Source: CBDCOD01 sp965219665 (GTDB lineage: Bacteria > Pseudomonadota > Gammaproteobacteria > CAKMZV01). From it: DNA of 64,000 bases. This document shows positions 51,511-61,086 of the stretch, one piece after another. The position numbers were made by a program, and so were the translations under genes. The notes beneath the pieces are model-generated. The model searched no databases and was not told where the DNA came from. It saw only the letters and a list, made by a program, of their open reading frames with translations. Location: the NCBI GenBank assembly GCA_965219665.1, contig CBDCOD010000021.1:61968-125967 (forward strand), in the 5' to 3' direction. How positions within the stretch are numbered: the first letter of the stretch is position 1; each line of letters begins with the position of its first letter.

Positions 51511-52418
51511 GCTAAAAATTGTTGAGCACCTTGCGCCAACAGATCTTCTGCTACTGCTACACCTATCTGCTCACTATGAGCCGCATCACCCGTCACCGAT
51601 GCTTCTAACATCTGAGTACCATCTTCTGAACCAACACGCGCATATAACTGTAACTGCTCACCCTCCAAAACACTAAAAATAGCAATCGGCGTTTCACAGC
51701 CGCCCATTAAGCGCTGATTACACGCACGTTCACAAGCAATCCGCACGGCAGTTTCTCGATGATGCAGTGGTGCTAATAACAATGCCAGCTCTGATCTATC
51801 ACTTAAATGCTCTATCCCAACTGCACCCTGCGCAACAGCTGGCAAACAGATATGCGCGGATAGCACCTGTCTAATCCTATGGTGCAATTCTAAACGCTCT
51901 AAACCAGCGACTGCCAAAATAATGGCATCCAAAGCACCATCCTCTAATTTTTGCAAACGCGTTCCGACATTACCACGCAAGGGCTTACACTGTAAATCAG
52001 GACGATAGCGCAACAATTGGCTTTTTCTTCTCAAACTGGAAGTACCGACAACAGCACCTGCAGGGAGATTTGCTATCGCATCGTACTGATTAGAGACGAA
52101 TGCATCGAAAGGACTCGCGCGCTCTAACAGGGTTGATATGGTAAAACCTGCTGGCAGTTGGGCGGGGACATCTTTCATAGAGTGCACTGCAATATCTGCC
52201 ACCCCCTGCTCCATTGCCTGCTCTAAATTTTTGGTGAATAGCCCCTTACCACCAATTTTAGACAAACTCTTATCTAATATTTCATCACCGCGTGTAGATA
52301 GCGGCACTAACTCTACCTTTAACTCAGGATAATAACTGGTCAGCAATTTTTGCACCCAACGCGCTTGCCATAAAGCCAATGGGCTTTTACGGGTTGCAAT
52401 TTTTATTTTTTCTAACAT
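51507..52418 (-). CDS. hemC: Porphobilinogen deaminase (hydroxymethylbilane synthase)
   Basis: The 303-residue enzyme joins four porphobilinogens. RKSPLALWQARWV, HSMKDVPAQLP, GTSSLRRKSQLL, LRGNVGTRLQKL and the dipyrromethane-cofactor Cys in MGGCETPIAIF are all intact. It heads hemC-hemD-hemX-hemY, with overlapping ends. The polysaccharide locus ends upstream of it on the same strand. Confidence 0.97.
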   Translation of the reverse strand: MLEKIKIATRKSPLALWQARWVQKLLTSYYPELKVELVPLSTRGDEILDKSLSKIGGKGLFTKNLEQAMEQGVADIAVHSMKDVPAQLPAGFTISTLLERASPFDAFVSNQYDAIANLPAGAVVGTSSLRRKSQLLRYRPDLQCKPLRGNVGTRLQKLEDGALDAIILAVAGLERLELHHRIRQVLSAHICLPAVAQGAVGIEHLSDRSELALLLAPLHHRETAVRIACERACNQRLMGGCETPIAIFSVLEGEQLQLYARVGSEDGTQMLEASVTGDAAHSEQIGVAVAEDLLAQGAQQFLA

Positions 52419-52457
52419 ATATGTAATGATTAATTGATTTTGATAGACAAATTCTAA

Positions 52458-53720
52458 TTATGCGCATGTTCTTCTCAGGTTGAGCACGAAATAGCAGGAA
52501 GCAATCGCTATAAACACGGCACTAAATATAGAAAAGCACCATAAAACAACCGTTGACGAAAAATAGAACAATAAGAGCATAATAAGTACCCTGACAACAA
52601 AATAAATCGTGCCAAACACCAATGCAATATCTTGCCAAGCATACACTACCGGTATTGGTGAGAGCGGGCTACAAACAATGGTCATAAAAACCCAAGGCAG
52701 TAAACTGAGAGCAGTTGCATCCACGGCTACCCATTCTTCCCCCAATAGAAATGCAAAAAAACCATTATGTAATAGAAGAACTGTAAGGGCAAACAAAGGA
52801 GTAATCACTAAAATTATCATACCAACTGCCTTCATCAGGTATGTAACCGCATCGTTGTGTTGCGCACCACCTTCTTTTTTCGCAGCTAACTTCCTAATCA
52901 TCACATTGCTGATAGCTGTGCTGAATACGGAAGCGGGGGCAAATAGCACTCTATAACTTAGCGCGTAAATACCAGCAGTTTCTAAACTACTGAGCAAACC
53001 CAAAAACCATAAGGGCATCTCTTTGCCTGCAATATTAATGAGGGTTGTAGGCAACTGAAATTTGATAAATTTTTGGTGCTTGGTAAGGATTGCATTAACC
53101 ACCTGCCGCTTTATTTTGATAAAAGAAAATCTAAAATATTTTACAACCATAATCACCGCAGGAGTAGTTGATACAGCCAGCGCAATACATAAAACAATAA
53201 AACTATCTGTAAGCCATACAAAAGACACTGCTGCTATTAGAAACACAGTCTGCTTTAGAACATTGGCTAATGCCATATACTTATACTGATCCAATGAATG
53301 CAAATAACTCATAGATAATTTTTCAATAACAATGCCGCCCAGCATGAATAGCGTCAATAAGCCCGATACTATAGACAAAGGGTTTACCTGAAAGGTTAAA
53401 TCATCTATGATGATGACGCTGAGCGCTAAGAAGCAAACCGCAGCCAGAAGGCATAGAACCACCTCTATCAGCCATATTTTATGCTTCAGAGGCTTCGTGA
53501 TGATAATAGCACTGTCCAAGCACATCAAAATAACAACAGCACTCACACCTGCTATGCTCAGCAAGTAGGAAAACAGCCCAAAATCTGTAGGGCTATATAA
53601 GCGGGTAATAAGCGGAAAAGATAAGAGAGCAATAACTTGCGAGGTCCCCAAACCCACACTCAAAATAGTTGCGTTTTTAAGCGCAGGAGACAACCAGTAG
53701 CGGCGCATGAATGACTTCAT
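52458..53720 (-). CDS. Wzx-type oligosaccharide flippase (MOP superfamily)
   Basis: The 420-residue protein has about 12 membrane segments and resembles PST/RfbX-type flippases: SVGLGTSQVIALLSFPLITRLYSPTDFGLFSYLLS at the start is the usual opening. It likely moves lipid-linked repeat units to the periplasm. It is the last gene of the polysaccharide locus in reading order. No Wzy polymerase is visible in the window. The 166 bases upstream hold nothing I can identify. Confidence 0.85.
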   Translation of the reverse strand: MKSFMRRYWLSPALKNATILSVGLGTSQVIALLSFPLITRLYSPTDFGLFSYLLSIAGVSAVVILMCLDSAIIITKPLKHKIWLIEVVLCLLAAVCFLALSVIIIDDLTFQVNPLSIVSGLLTLFMLGGIVIEKLSMSYLHSLDQYKYMALANVLKQTVFLIAAVSFVWLTDSFIVLCIALAVSTTPAVIMVVKYFRFSFIKIKRQVVNAILTKHQKFIKFQLPTTLINIAGKEMPLWFLGLLSSLETAGIYALSYRVLFAPASVFSTAISNVMIRKLAAKKEGGAQHNDAVTYLMKAVGMIILVITPLFALTVLLLHNGFFAFLLGEEWVAVDATALSLLPWVFMTIVCSPLSPIPVVYAWQDIALVFGTIYFVVRVLIMLLLFYFSSTVVLWCFSIFSAVFIAIASCYFVLNLRRTCA

Positions 53721-53886
53721 AACAAGAATATAACCGTCGCGCTTCTCAAAATCATTACATTAACAACTTTATCCTATTCACTGCACTAAATCTTCATTCA
53801 AAATGTGCATTCTATACCGCATAAACGCCACCTCTTCGTGTGTCTGCCTGATTTACACTGCAACACCACAAATGAACTTTTCAAGC

Positions 53887-54744
53887 CTAATCGCTATGGG
53901 ATAGTCCTGCGCTGGTATCACTAAAACAAGTGATTTTGTGCCCATCTGCCACCTCCCCTACGATAGTCCTGTGCATACCGATAAAGTTATGAGAGCCTAT
54001 GGATGCCCTATGCGCAATAGTCGTATTCATGCCAATAAAGTTTTCATTCTGTATGCGGGTGTTCCCGCCTATGGACACACCCGCAGCAATAATGTTCTTA
54101 CGCCCTATCTGCACAGCATGGGCAATATAGGCGTTCGCGTCTATGCAGGTTTCATCTCCTATAACAGTGTCAATACCCAAGCAGCCTTTATCTATGTTGC
54201 ACAATCTACCAATACTAACATAGTGCCCAATGCGCAAAAAACCATAAAATGCAATCACCTGATTTTTACCGTGTGGACAATCAACTATAAAGCCACTACC
54301 GCCAATCGCAGCGTTTTCGCCAATGTGGCAGTACTGACCGACAACCGATCCCCTCAAAATAGCCGCACCCGCAGCAATAGTTGTATGCGCCCCAATCTGA
54401 ACGCCGCACTCATCTATGTGAGCAGAAGGATGGATAGTAGCACTATCAGCAATCACATTAGGCGCATAGACCTGCTGCTGAGACCAGACGGTGTACAATT
54501 GATAAAATAATGCCTTAGGCTCCTCAACAGAAATGCATCTACCATCTGTATGAGGGATATTGTCGGGAACCAGAATGCAAACAAAATTATTCTTCAACAA
54601 AAAACGCTGCACAAAAGAGGCTGAACCCGCATATCCTATAGCACCCTCAGCATCAGAGGCATAGTCTGCAAAGACTTTAATATCAACATCCTTGTCTATT
54701 GAACATTGAGCACCCGATAAACGAATCAATTCAGATAATAGCAT
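53887..54744 (-). CDS. LpxD-like N-acyltransferase, left-handed beta helix (copy 1)
   Basis: The 285-residue protein has an LpxD-like N-terminal domain (residues 1-90, with GYAGSASFVQRFL) and a hexapeptide-repeat beta helix (residues 95-280, SATIHPSAHIDECGVQIGAHTT). AYIAHAVQIGRKNIIAAGV contains the His in the position that is catalytic in LpxD. It is shorter than lipid A LpxD (about 340 residues), lacks its C-terminal helix, and sits in a sugar locus, so it may N-acylate a nucleotide-linked amino sugar. About half of its residues match the gene at 54952. Confidence 0.78.
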   Translation of the reverse strand: MLLSELIRLSGAQCSIDKDVDIKVFADYASDAEGAIGYAGSASFVQRFLLKNNFVCILVPDNIPHTDGRCISVEEPKALFYQLYTVWSQQQVYAPNVIADSATIHPSAHIDECGVQIGAHTTIAAGAAILRGSVVGQYCHIGENAAIGGSGFIVDCPHGKNQVIAFYGFLRIGHYVSIGRLCNIDKGCLGIDTVIGDETCIDANAYIAHAVQIGRKNIIAAGVSIGGNTRIQNENFIGMNTTIAHRASIGSHNFIGMHRTIVGEVADGHKITCFSDTSAGLSHSD

Positions 54745-54951
54745 TATGTATGTTATTCAAGGCTTATGTATAGCAAAATCGTTGCAGTAGGTTTACGCAA
54801 TATGAACAAAATAAACAGCTGAAAAAGCATATTCTATATCAATATAAACACGCACTTTGAGTAAAGATTTAACCCAGTCAAAAGGATAAAACCGTCCATG
54901 CAATAGTCTTATAGTTATTATGCTACATTATAGAGCACTGCTTGTATATGT

Positions 54952-55791
54952 TTAACCCCGACTAAACAAAGTCAAACGCTTCCCATCTCCTATATTTCTG
55001 GCTACTGACTGATCCATGCCAATGAAATTATCAGAACCTACGCATATATCATTGGAAAGTACGGCGTTCAATCCAATAAAATTTTTATCTGCTATGGCGA
55101 CAAATCCACCAATAGTTACCCCAGCTGCAAGTATATTTTTGCGCCCCATGCGAACACCATGCCCAATATGAATCATTGCGTCTAACTTCGTTTCGTCACC
55201 AATCACAGTATCCACACCCAAAAAGCCCTTATCTATGTTGCACTGCCTACCAATTGTTACATAATCACCAATGCGCACTAATCCATCATGCGGCACTACC
55301 GTATTTCTATCGTCTAAATATTTCAACATAAATCCATCTCCACCGATAGTAGAATGTGCGCCAATATAGCAATGCTGACCTATAACCGTACCCCTTGAAA
55401 TAACAGCGCCTGCTGCAATAGTTGTGTGTGCCCCAATCTGAACCCCACAATCATCCAAAACAGCGGAAGGGTGTATAACTGCACTGTCGGCAATGCAATT
55501 ATTGGCATAAGTTTGATGCGCATGCCATGCAAGGTATAACCGATAAAAAACATCCTCGGGGTCTTTAACAGGGATACACCTATCATCTTTTTTAGGCAAA
55601 TCTTTGGGCGTGAGAATGCAAACAAAATTGTCCTTGCCTAACACACGCCGCATAAAGGTCGCAGAGCCTATATAACCGATAGCCCCTTCAACATCAGCTT
55701 TATAACTTGCAAAGGCCTTTATATCCGGGTCAAAGCCTGCTTCAAGATTCAACTCAATTTTTGACAAACAAAGGAGTTCAGATAATAGCAT
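54952..55791 (-). CDS. LpxD-like N-acyltransferase, left-handed beta helix (copy 2)
   Basis: The 279-residue protein repeats the layout of the neighbour at 53887: N-terminal domain with MLLSELLCLSKIELN and GYIGSATFMRRVLGKDNFVCIL, then hexapeptide repeats with SAVIHPSAVLDDCGVQIGAHTT. The candidate catalytic His lies in IHIGHGVRMGRKNILAAGV. The two genes are tandem paralogues separated by 207 bases in which I see no gene. Differences in the loop regions suggest that they act on different sugars or acyl donors. Confidence 0.78.
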   Translation of the reverse strand: MLLSELLCLSKIELNLEAGFDPDIKAFASYKADVEGAIGYIGSATFMRRVLGKDNFVCILTPKDLPKKDDRCIPVKDPEDVFYRLYLAWHAHQTYANNCIADSAVIHPSAVLDDCGVQIGAHTTIAAGAVISRGTVIGQHCYIGAHSTIGGDGFMLKYLDDRNTVVPHDGLVRIGDYVTIGRQCNIDKGFLGVDTVIGDETKLDAMIHIGHGVRMGRKNILAAGVTIGGFVAIADKNFIGLNAVLSNDICVGSDNFIGMDQSVARNIGDGKRLTLFSRG

Positions 55792-55909
55792 ACATATGTA
55801 ATCTATCGTTTATGTCTAGTAAGCGAAATTAAGTCAATCACCGTATCATGCACTACCTTCTGTAGCGGGCGTGCAACCATTGCATCCGCACCAACACAGC
55901 AACGGCAAT

Positions 55910-56473
55910 TCATGCAGAATATTCTGCCTTACCAATTAACATATCAACCAATAATAATAGCCAGAATTGATGCGCCATTTCTATGTGATTATAGGCTTTA
56001 GAATCTACCCAAAAATTAATGCCATCTTTATTGGTTTTCTTAGTAGGGTTATCCTCTGCCATTCCAGTCAAAGTCAGTAAAGAGCGGTTATTATTCTTAC
56101 ACCACTGCGCTGCATTGACTATATTAGGTGAGCGCCCAGAGGATGAAATCAAAATAACAAAGTCTTGTGCATCAGCGTAACTATGTAAGGCTTTTTCAAT
56201 CCAACGCTCATACCCAAAATCGTTGGCATAACAGGTAATCAAATCTGCTTCATTAAAGCAGGTTGCTTTTATCTGTGCATTCTTAGTCAAATCTACCGAA
56301 ACATGAGACGCAATAGCAGCACTACCCCCATTACCCGCTATAATCGTCTTACCAGCATTCTTTTGTGTGTTTTCTATGAGCGCCTTCGCTTGCATGAGGC
56401 TGTCAAACACTACCGCATCCCAGTTGATAAGCGACTGAAAATCTTTTATATACTGCTTAACAAATGCATCCAT
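55910..56473 (-). CDS. SIS-domain phosphosugar isomerase, GmhA-like
   Basis: The 187-residue protein has a SIS domain with AGNGGSAAIASHVSVDLTKN near residue 45 and ILISSSGRSPNIVNAAQWCKNN near 105, the phosphosugar-binding Ser clusters. The sequence favours sedoheptulose 7-phosphate isomerase (GmhA): NGGSAAxAxH, FAND-like YANDFGYE, and the C-terminal IEMAHQFWLLLLVDML. It would supply heptose 7-phosphate to the HldE-like enzyme encoded 12 bases upstream. Confidence 0.85.
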   Translation of the reverse strand: MDAFVKQYIKDFQSLINWDAVVFDSLMQAKALIENTQKNAGKTIIAGNGGSAAIASHVSVDLTKNAQIKATCFNEADLITCYANDFGYERWIEKALHSYADAQDFVILISSSGRSPNIVNAAQWCKNNNRSLLTLTGMAEDNPTKKTNKDGINFWVDSKAYNHIEMAHQFWLLLLVDMLIGKAEYSA

Positions 56474-56485
56474 AATGTTTTTTCC

Positions 56486-58000
56486 TTATGTAAGAATTGA
56501 TTTAATAGTACGAATAAAATCCACCGTATTAACCGCTGATTTATTCCCAATAATTTGGGCTTTTAAGCCTGCATAAATATTACCCAAAAAAGAAGTCAAA
56601 TGTACATCTGCTGCCAAGTGGTTTAAGACAGCAGTAATTGCAAAGTACGCATCACCTGCGCCAGTAGTATCCACCGTTTCCGAGAAAAAAGTGGGCGTCA
56701 CAAGCCAATCTTTTTCCCCTGAGCCCCATACTGTTAAACTGCCCTGTGCACCTAAGGTAGTAGTAAACACCTCCATTTTATGCTCATGCAGCGCTTCCTG
56801 CGCCAAATGCACAACCTCTTTATAGCGGCTGTGCATTCCAAGCCGCAGCTCTTTTTCATCAATACACAAATAATCAAACCGTTTATGCTTCTTAAAAACA
56901 TTGAAGCCGAAGTTACTGGAGTTGGTTTGCACATTCAGGGCCAACTTACTAGGCAATTTTGCTACAGCCTCTAAAACTGCTCCTTCAAACAAGCCATGCC
57001 CAAAATCGGCGGCTATGGTTAAATCATTGGCAGCGGCTAGTCTATTCTGCAACGTTATATAATCGGTCATATCTTGCCGCATCCAATCTGCATTATTGAT
57101 GTTAGTAATTTCAAACAATCTTTGAGATTTGAACGGCTGGATATAGCGTGTTTTTCTTGGCGTTGCCGCCTGTGTAACATATTCATATAGTGTAAGGTGC
57201 CTCTCTTCTTTCACCCCACTGATTAATGACTGTGTTAGCGGCTCATTGCCATGCGGCATCAACAAAGATACCTGACACCCGAGCGCCGCCAGATGCTTAG
57301 CAATGGCAATAGTGCCGCCCGTATAATTTTCTTCGCGGATAAATTCAGCAGATACAGAGGGGCTTTTGCTGGAAAGGGCCAAAGGGTTACAGAAAATATA
57401 AGTATCTATTATCGGCTCGCCTATAACCAATACTTTTAATCCTTGAGTTTTTTGGATTGTTTGCTCAATTTGAGCAATAGAAAAACGAGCATTGAGTGTG
57501 TCTATAGTCCGCTGTTGATCATCACTCCATGCGCTGAAAAATGTATTTAATAAACGGGTAGAACTATCTGTTTCATCTGCGGTAAAAACAAGCGAGCCAC
57601 CATGCGCATTAACTGCCGCCTCCTCTGAGTAAATGCCACCTGTAATATCTTTGCCCTTATCTTTGTACTCCTCGCCTTTAACATAGAAATGGGGCTGTAT
57701 TGCTTTTATAGCAGGTATTGCGGTCGGTGCATCATTGATGAATACATGGTCAACCATTTCTAAAGCCGCCAGCATTGCTGCACGTTTTTCTGCTGGATTA
57801 TGTGGTCTATGCGGCCCTTTATTAACATACTGATCCGCGGTAATAGAGACTACTAATATATCGCCCAATGCTTTGGCAGAGTTTAGATGCAATAAATGGC
57901 CATAGTGCAATAAATCATATACCCCATGACAGTGAACTATTGTCTTATCCACATTGTTCTGGCGGATGGTAGGCAACAGTTTTTCAGGCAAAATTTTCAC
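56486..58000 (-). CDS. HldE-like bifunctional enzyme with reversed domain order
   Basis: The 504-residue protein has an N-terminal nucleotidyltransferase domain (residues 1-160; GVYDLLHYGHLLHLNSAK with the HxGH motif, AEKRAAMLAALEMVDHVF) and a C-terminal PfkB/ribokinase domain (residues 185-500; LVIGEPIIDTY, ENYTGGTIAIAKHLAALG, DTTGAGDAYFA with the catalytic Asp). Canonical HldE has the kinase first and the nucleotidyltransferase last. Both active sites look intact. With the adjacent GmhA-like isomerase it likely makes an NDP-heptose for the surface polysaccharide. GmhB phosphatase is not seen. Confidence 0.85.
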   Translation of the reverse strand: MKILPEKLLPTIRQNNVDKTIVHCHGVYDLLHYGHLLHLNSAKALGDILVVSITADQYVNKGPHRPHNPAEKRAAMLAALEMVDHVFINDAPTAIPAIKAIQPHFYVKGEEYKDKGKDITGGIYSEEAAVNAHGGSLVFTADETDSSTRLLNTFFSAWSDDQQRTIDTLNARFSIAQIEQTIQKTQGLKVLVIGEPIIDTYIFCNPLALSSKSPSVSAEFIREENYTGGTIAIAKHLAALGCQVSLLMPHGNEPLTQSLISGVKEERHLTLYEYVTQAATPRKTRYIQPFKSQRLFEITNINNADWMRQDMTDYITLQNRLAAANDLTIAADFGHGLFEGAVLEAVAKLPSKLALNVQTNSSNFGFNVFKKHKRFDYLCIDEKELRLGMHSRYKEVVHLAQEALHEHKMEVFTTTLGAQGSLTVWGSGEKDWLVTPTFFSETVDTTGAGDAYFAITAVLNHLAADVHLTSFLGNIYAGLKAQIIGNKSAVNTVDFIRTIKSILT

Positions 58001-58007
58001 GGAACCA

Positions 58008-58988
58008 CTAACCTAAATATTTGAACCAATCCTGAGTAGCTTCAGCAATAGATTTTTCATTCCATACTGGGGCATCTTTCCAATAGTCTATATTGGCTAA
58101 CAATTTCTCTATGCCTTGCTCAATATTAATCTTAGCATTCCAACCTAACACGTTCTGAATCACAGTCGTATCAGCAAAAGTACAGTCTGGTTCGCCAGGG
58201 CGCTTAGGAATATGTATTTTTTCCCCACCCAATAGCGTTACTATTTGATTGATACTGACGGTTTGCCCACTACCCACATTCATAATCTGTTGCCTGGCAT
58301 CACTATACGCTGCTTTGATGAAAGCATTCGCCACATCTGTGACATAGGTAAAGTCCCGTGTTTGTTCACCATCTCCAACTACGGTAAGCGCTTCACCTGC
58401 TAATTTTTGTGCCAAAAACACACCAAACACTGCCCCATAAGTGCCTGAGGTGCGTGACCGTGTCCCATATACGTTAAACAAGCGCAAAGAGAGTACCGGT
58501 AACTTATAAACCTGCCCCCAATGCATGACTAATTCTTCCCCAAGACGCTTAGTTAAAGCATAGGGATATTGCGCTCTAATCTCAGCTGTTTCTGGGGTTG
58601 GAAATGCATCAGGAATCCCATAGCATGATGAAGACGCGGCATATACCAACTTCTTAACCCCAAATTGTCTAACAGCTTGCAAAACATGAAAAGTGCCATT
58701 AACATTAGCTTGATAGTAAGCATCGGGATGATTTATTGAGGGGACTATATCTGCTAATGCAGCAACATGAAAAACGTAATCAACACCTGCAAAAGCCTGT
58801 TGCCATTCGCCAGAGTGGGCTATATCCGTTTTAATAAACTCTACCTTTCCCTTAAGTGCTTCAATATTCTGTATTCTACCAGTACTTAAATTGTCTATTA
58901 CCACCACCTGATGCCCCTTTTCAAGCAGTTGCTCTACAATGTGCGACCCTATAAAGCCAGCACCGCCAGTTACAATACATTTACTCAT
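58008..58988 (-). CDS. NAD-dependent sugar epimerase/dehydratase (UDP-GlcNAc 4-epimerase-like)
   Basis: The 326-residue extended SDR has the cofactor motif TGGAGFIGSHIVEQLLEKG, the catalytic Ser region YAASSSCYGIP, and YPYALTKRLGEE (YxxxK). EAPGEPDCTFADTT-like residues (KRPGEPDCTFAD) near 255 resemble the nucleotide-binding part of WbpP/GalE-type enzymes. The sugar is unknown. Its start overlaps the preceding aminotransferase stop by four bases. Confidence 0.85.
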   Translation of the reverse strand: MSKCIVTGGAGFIGSHIVEQLLEKGHQVVVIDNLSTGRIQNIEALKGKVEFIKTDIAHSGEWQQAFAGVDYVFHVAALADIVPSINHPDAYYQANVNGTFHVLQAVRQFGVKKLVYAASSSCYGIPDAFPTPETAEIRAQYPYALTKRLGEELVMHWGQVYKLPVLSLRLFNVYGTRSRTSGTYGAVFGVFLAQKLAGEALTVVGDGEQTRDFTYVTDVANAFIKAAYSDARQQIMNVGSGQTVSINQIVTLLGGEKIHIPKRPGEPDCTFADTTVIQNVLGWNAKINIEQGIEKLLANIDYWKDAPVWNEKSIAEATQDWFKYLG

Positions 58989-60100
58989 AATCTATCCCAT
59001 TCAATAATCTTATCACAAACATAATCTATCTCCTCTTGCAGCAGATAGTCTGCAATCGGCAAACTCAGTATCTGTTGAGAGAATAACTCTGCATTAGGAA
59101 AATCTCCTAATTGATAACCCAAATATTTGGCACTGTTCAGGCAGTGAATAGGGATTGGATAATGTACTTTAGTATCAATACCCTGCTCCTTCAAATACTG
59201 CTGCAAGGCATCCCTTCTATCGGTTTTAATCACAAAAGTGTGAAACACAGCGCGCATGCCTGATGGCTCTGAGGGCGGCAACTCTATAGAGCGCATACTG
59301 CTCAGACGCTCTATATATCTCTGAGCATGCAATCGCCTTTGGGTAATTATACGCTCTATATCTGGCAGTAGTTCCTGTACAAAGGCTGCCTGTAGTGCAT
59401 CCAAGCGCATGTTATGACTCCAAAACTCGCACTGATCGCGACTAGAGTGTCCATGCGTGCGTGCCATACGACAATAATCTGCTATTGCTTGATTGTTTGT
59501 AGCGATAAAGCCACCATCACCAATGCAGCCCAAATTTTTAAGTGGGTGCAAACTAAAGCAGCCTGTAGTGCCCAACGTCCCAATTTTTTTATGGCTGTAT
59601 TCGGCACCAATAGATTGTGCAGCATCTTCAATAATAGGAATACCTGCTTGCTGAGCAATATCGTAAATCAACTCCATATTGGCTGGTCGACCCGTTAAAT
59701 GCACCACTATGATAGCCTTAGTATGTGCGCTTAGCTGTACAGATATTTGCGATGCGTCTATATTTAAATCGGTGCCCACGTCCACTAATACTGGCTTTGC
59801 CCCAGTTAAGCATATAGAAGACACGCTGGCAAGATACGAGTTCGGGGTTGTTATAACTTCGTCGCCTGCACCTATACCTAAGGCTTTCATGCTTAAATAT
59901 AAGGCATCAGTACCACTACCAACCCCAATAACCTCTCGACACCCCAAATAGCGAGCTGCTGCTTGCTCTAAGTGTTCAACCTCTTCACCCAGTATAAATT
60001 GACCATGTCCCAGCACGCGCTTGGTAGCAGCCAAAATCTGTTGTTCATAAGGCCTATATTGCCGTACAAAATCCACATAGGGCACCGTGGATACCGCCAT
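58985..60100 (-). CDS. DegT/DnrJ/EryC1/StrS sugar aminotransferase (copy 1)
   Basis: The 371-residue PLP enzyme has the nucleotide-sugar aminotransferase layout: FILGEEVEHLEQAAARYLG, GVGSGTDALYLSMKALGIGAGDEVITTPNSYLASV, DAAQSIGAEY, and the PLP lysine in FSLHPLKNLGCIGDGG near residue 185. It transfers an amino group, usually from glutamate, to a keto sugar. It overlaps its neighbours by one and four bases, so cotranscription with both epimerases is likely. Confidence 0.9.
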   Translation of the reverse strand: MAVSTVPYVDFVRQYRPYEQQILAATKRVLGHGQFILGEEVEHLEQAAARYLGCREVIGVGSGTDALYLSMKALGIGAGDEVITTPNSYLASVSSICLTGAKPVLVDVGTDLNIDASQISVQLSAHTKAIIVVHLTGRPANMELIYDIAQQAGIPIIEDAAQSIGAEYSHKKIGTLGTTGCFSLHPLKNLGCIGDGGFIATNNQAIADYCRMARTHGHSSRDQCEFWSHNMRLDALQAAFVQELLPDIERIITQRRLHAQRYIERLSSMRSIELPPSEPSGMRAVFHTFVIKTDRRDALQQYLKEQGIDTKVHYPIPIHCLNSAKYLGYQLGDFPNAELFSQQILSLPIADYLLQEEIDYVCDKIIEWDRL

Positions 60101-61086
60101 TATTTCAGTCCTATCTCTTGCATTTTCTTTATGTTAAAATACCTTGAGTTACTCATTGAATCTACTAATCGTCCATCTTGTAACGCAGCGGCCAAATCTT
60201 TAATAGCTTGCTCAATAGAGAATTCTGAGTTAAAGCCCAACTCCGTTTGAATTTTTTGGGAGGAAATATGATAGGAACGATTATCATCTGTGGGCACTAC
60301 TTCTTGCTTAACATGTTCCCCCACTACTGAGCAGACCATATCGGCTAATTTTTGCACGGTGTGATTTTCAAACCCTATATTATAAATTTGCCCATTAACC
60401 TTAGCAGTAGGGGCTTCTATCAATAAATCTATCGCCCTCACCTGATCTTCTATGTGTAAATTCGGTCGCTTTTGGGAACCGCCAAATATTTTAACCGTGC
60501 CGGTATTAACTGCATGATTGGTCAAAATATTGACAATGACATCTAAACGCTGTCTTGGACCATAGCCGCAAATTGTAGCAGGACGATACGATACCACAGT
60601 AAAATCATCGTCTTGGTAACCATTGAGTATATCCTCACACAGAGCCTTAAATTTAGAATAATCCGTCAAGGGCTCCAAAGGCAAATCCTCAGTAACATGC
60701 TGCTCTTCCTTAATACCATAAACGCTTGATGAAGACGCATATATAAAGCGTTTTACGCCCTGACGTTTTGCAATTTGAACCATTGGCTCAAAAGCATCAT
60801 AGTTGATAGAGCGACCTAAATCTGGATTAAGATCAAAACTAGGATCATTAGATATACACGCAAGGTGAATAACCACGTCATGACCCTGAATGCCTTCTTC
60901 TAATAGTGCCTGATTACGTATATCTCCTTGTCTAACCTTTAAGTTAGCATGATTAGGCAACACATCCGCTCCATAGATGAGCAAATCAAATACCGTAATA
61001 TTATGCCCTTTCTCCAATAAATAGGGCACCAATCTGGAGCCGACATAGCCTGCCCCTCCTGTAATAAGAATGTTATGTTTTTTCAT
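60100..61086 (-). CDS. NAD-dependent sugar epimerase/dehydratase
   Basis: The 328-residue SDR has ITGGAGYVGSRLVPYLLEKG at the start, YASSSSVYGIKEE and DYSKFKALCEDIL (catalytic Tyr and Lys near residue 145), and RPATICGYGPRQRLDV. It resembles polysaccharide-locus SDRs acting on nucleoside diphosphate sugars. The substrate is unknown. Overlaps the glycosyltransferase gene by 14 bases and the aminotransferase gene by one. Confidence 0.85.
   Translation of the reverse strand: MKKHNILITGGAGYVGSRLVPYLLEKGHNITVFDLLIYGADVLPNHANLKVRQGDIRNQALLEEGIQGHDVVIHLACISNDPSFDLNPDLGRSINYDAFEPMVQIAKRQGVKRFIYASSSSVYGIKEEQHVTEDLPLEPLTDYSKFKALCEDILNGYQDDDFTVVSYRPATICGYGPRQRLDVIVNILTNHAVNTGTVKIFGGSQKRPNLHIEDQVRAIDLLIEAPTAKVNGQIYNIGFENHTVQKLADMVCSVVGEHVKQEVVPTDDNRSYHISSQKIQTELGFNSEFSIEQAIKDLAAALQDGRLVDSMSNSRYFNIKKMQEIGLK

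Noticed and set aside
53938..54510. Plus-strand ORF of 190 codons opposite the LpxD-like gene
   Set aside because: The minus strand holds regular hexapeptide repeats. The plus-strand translation has no domain and no ribosome binding site.
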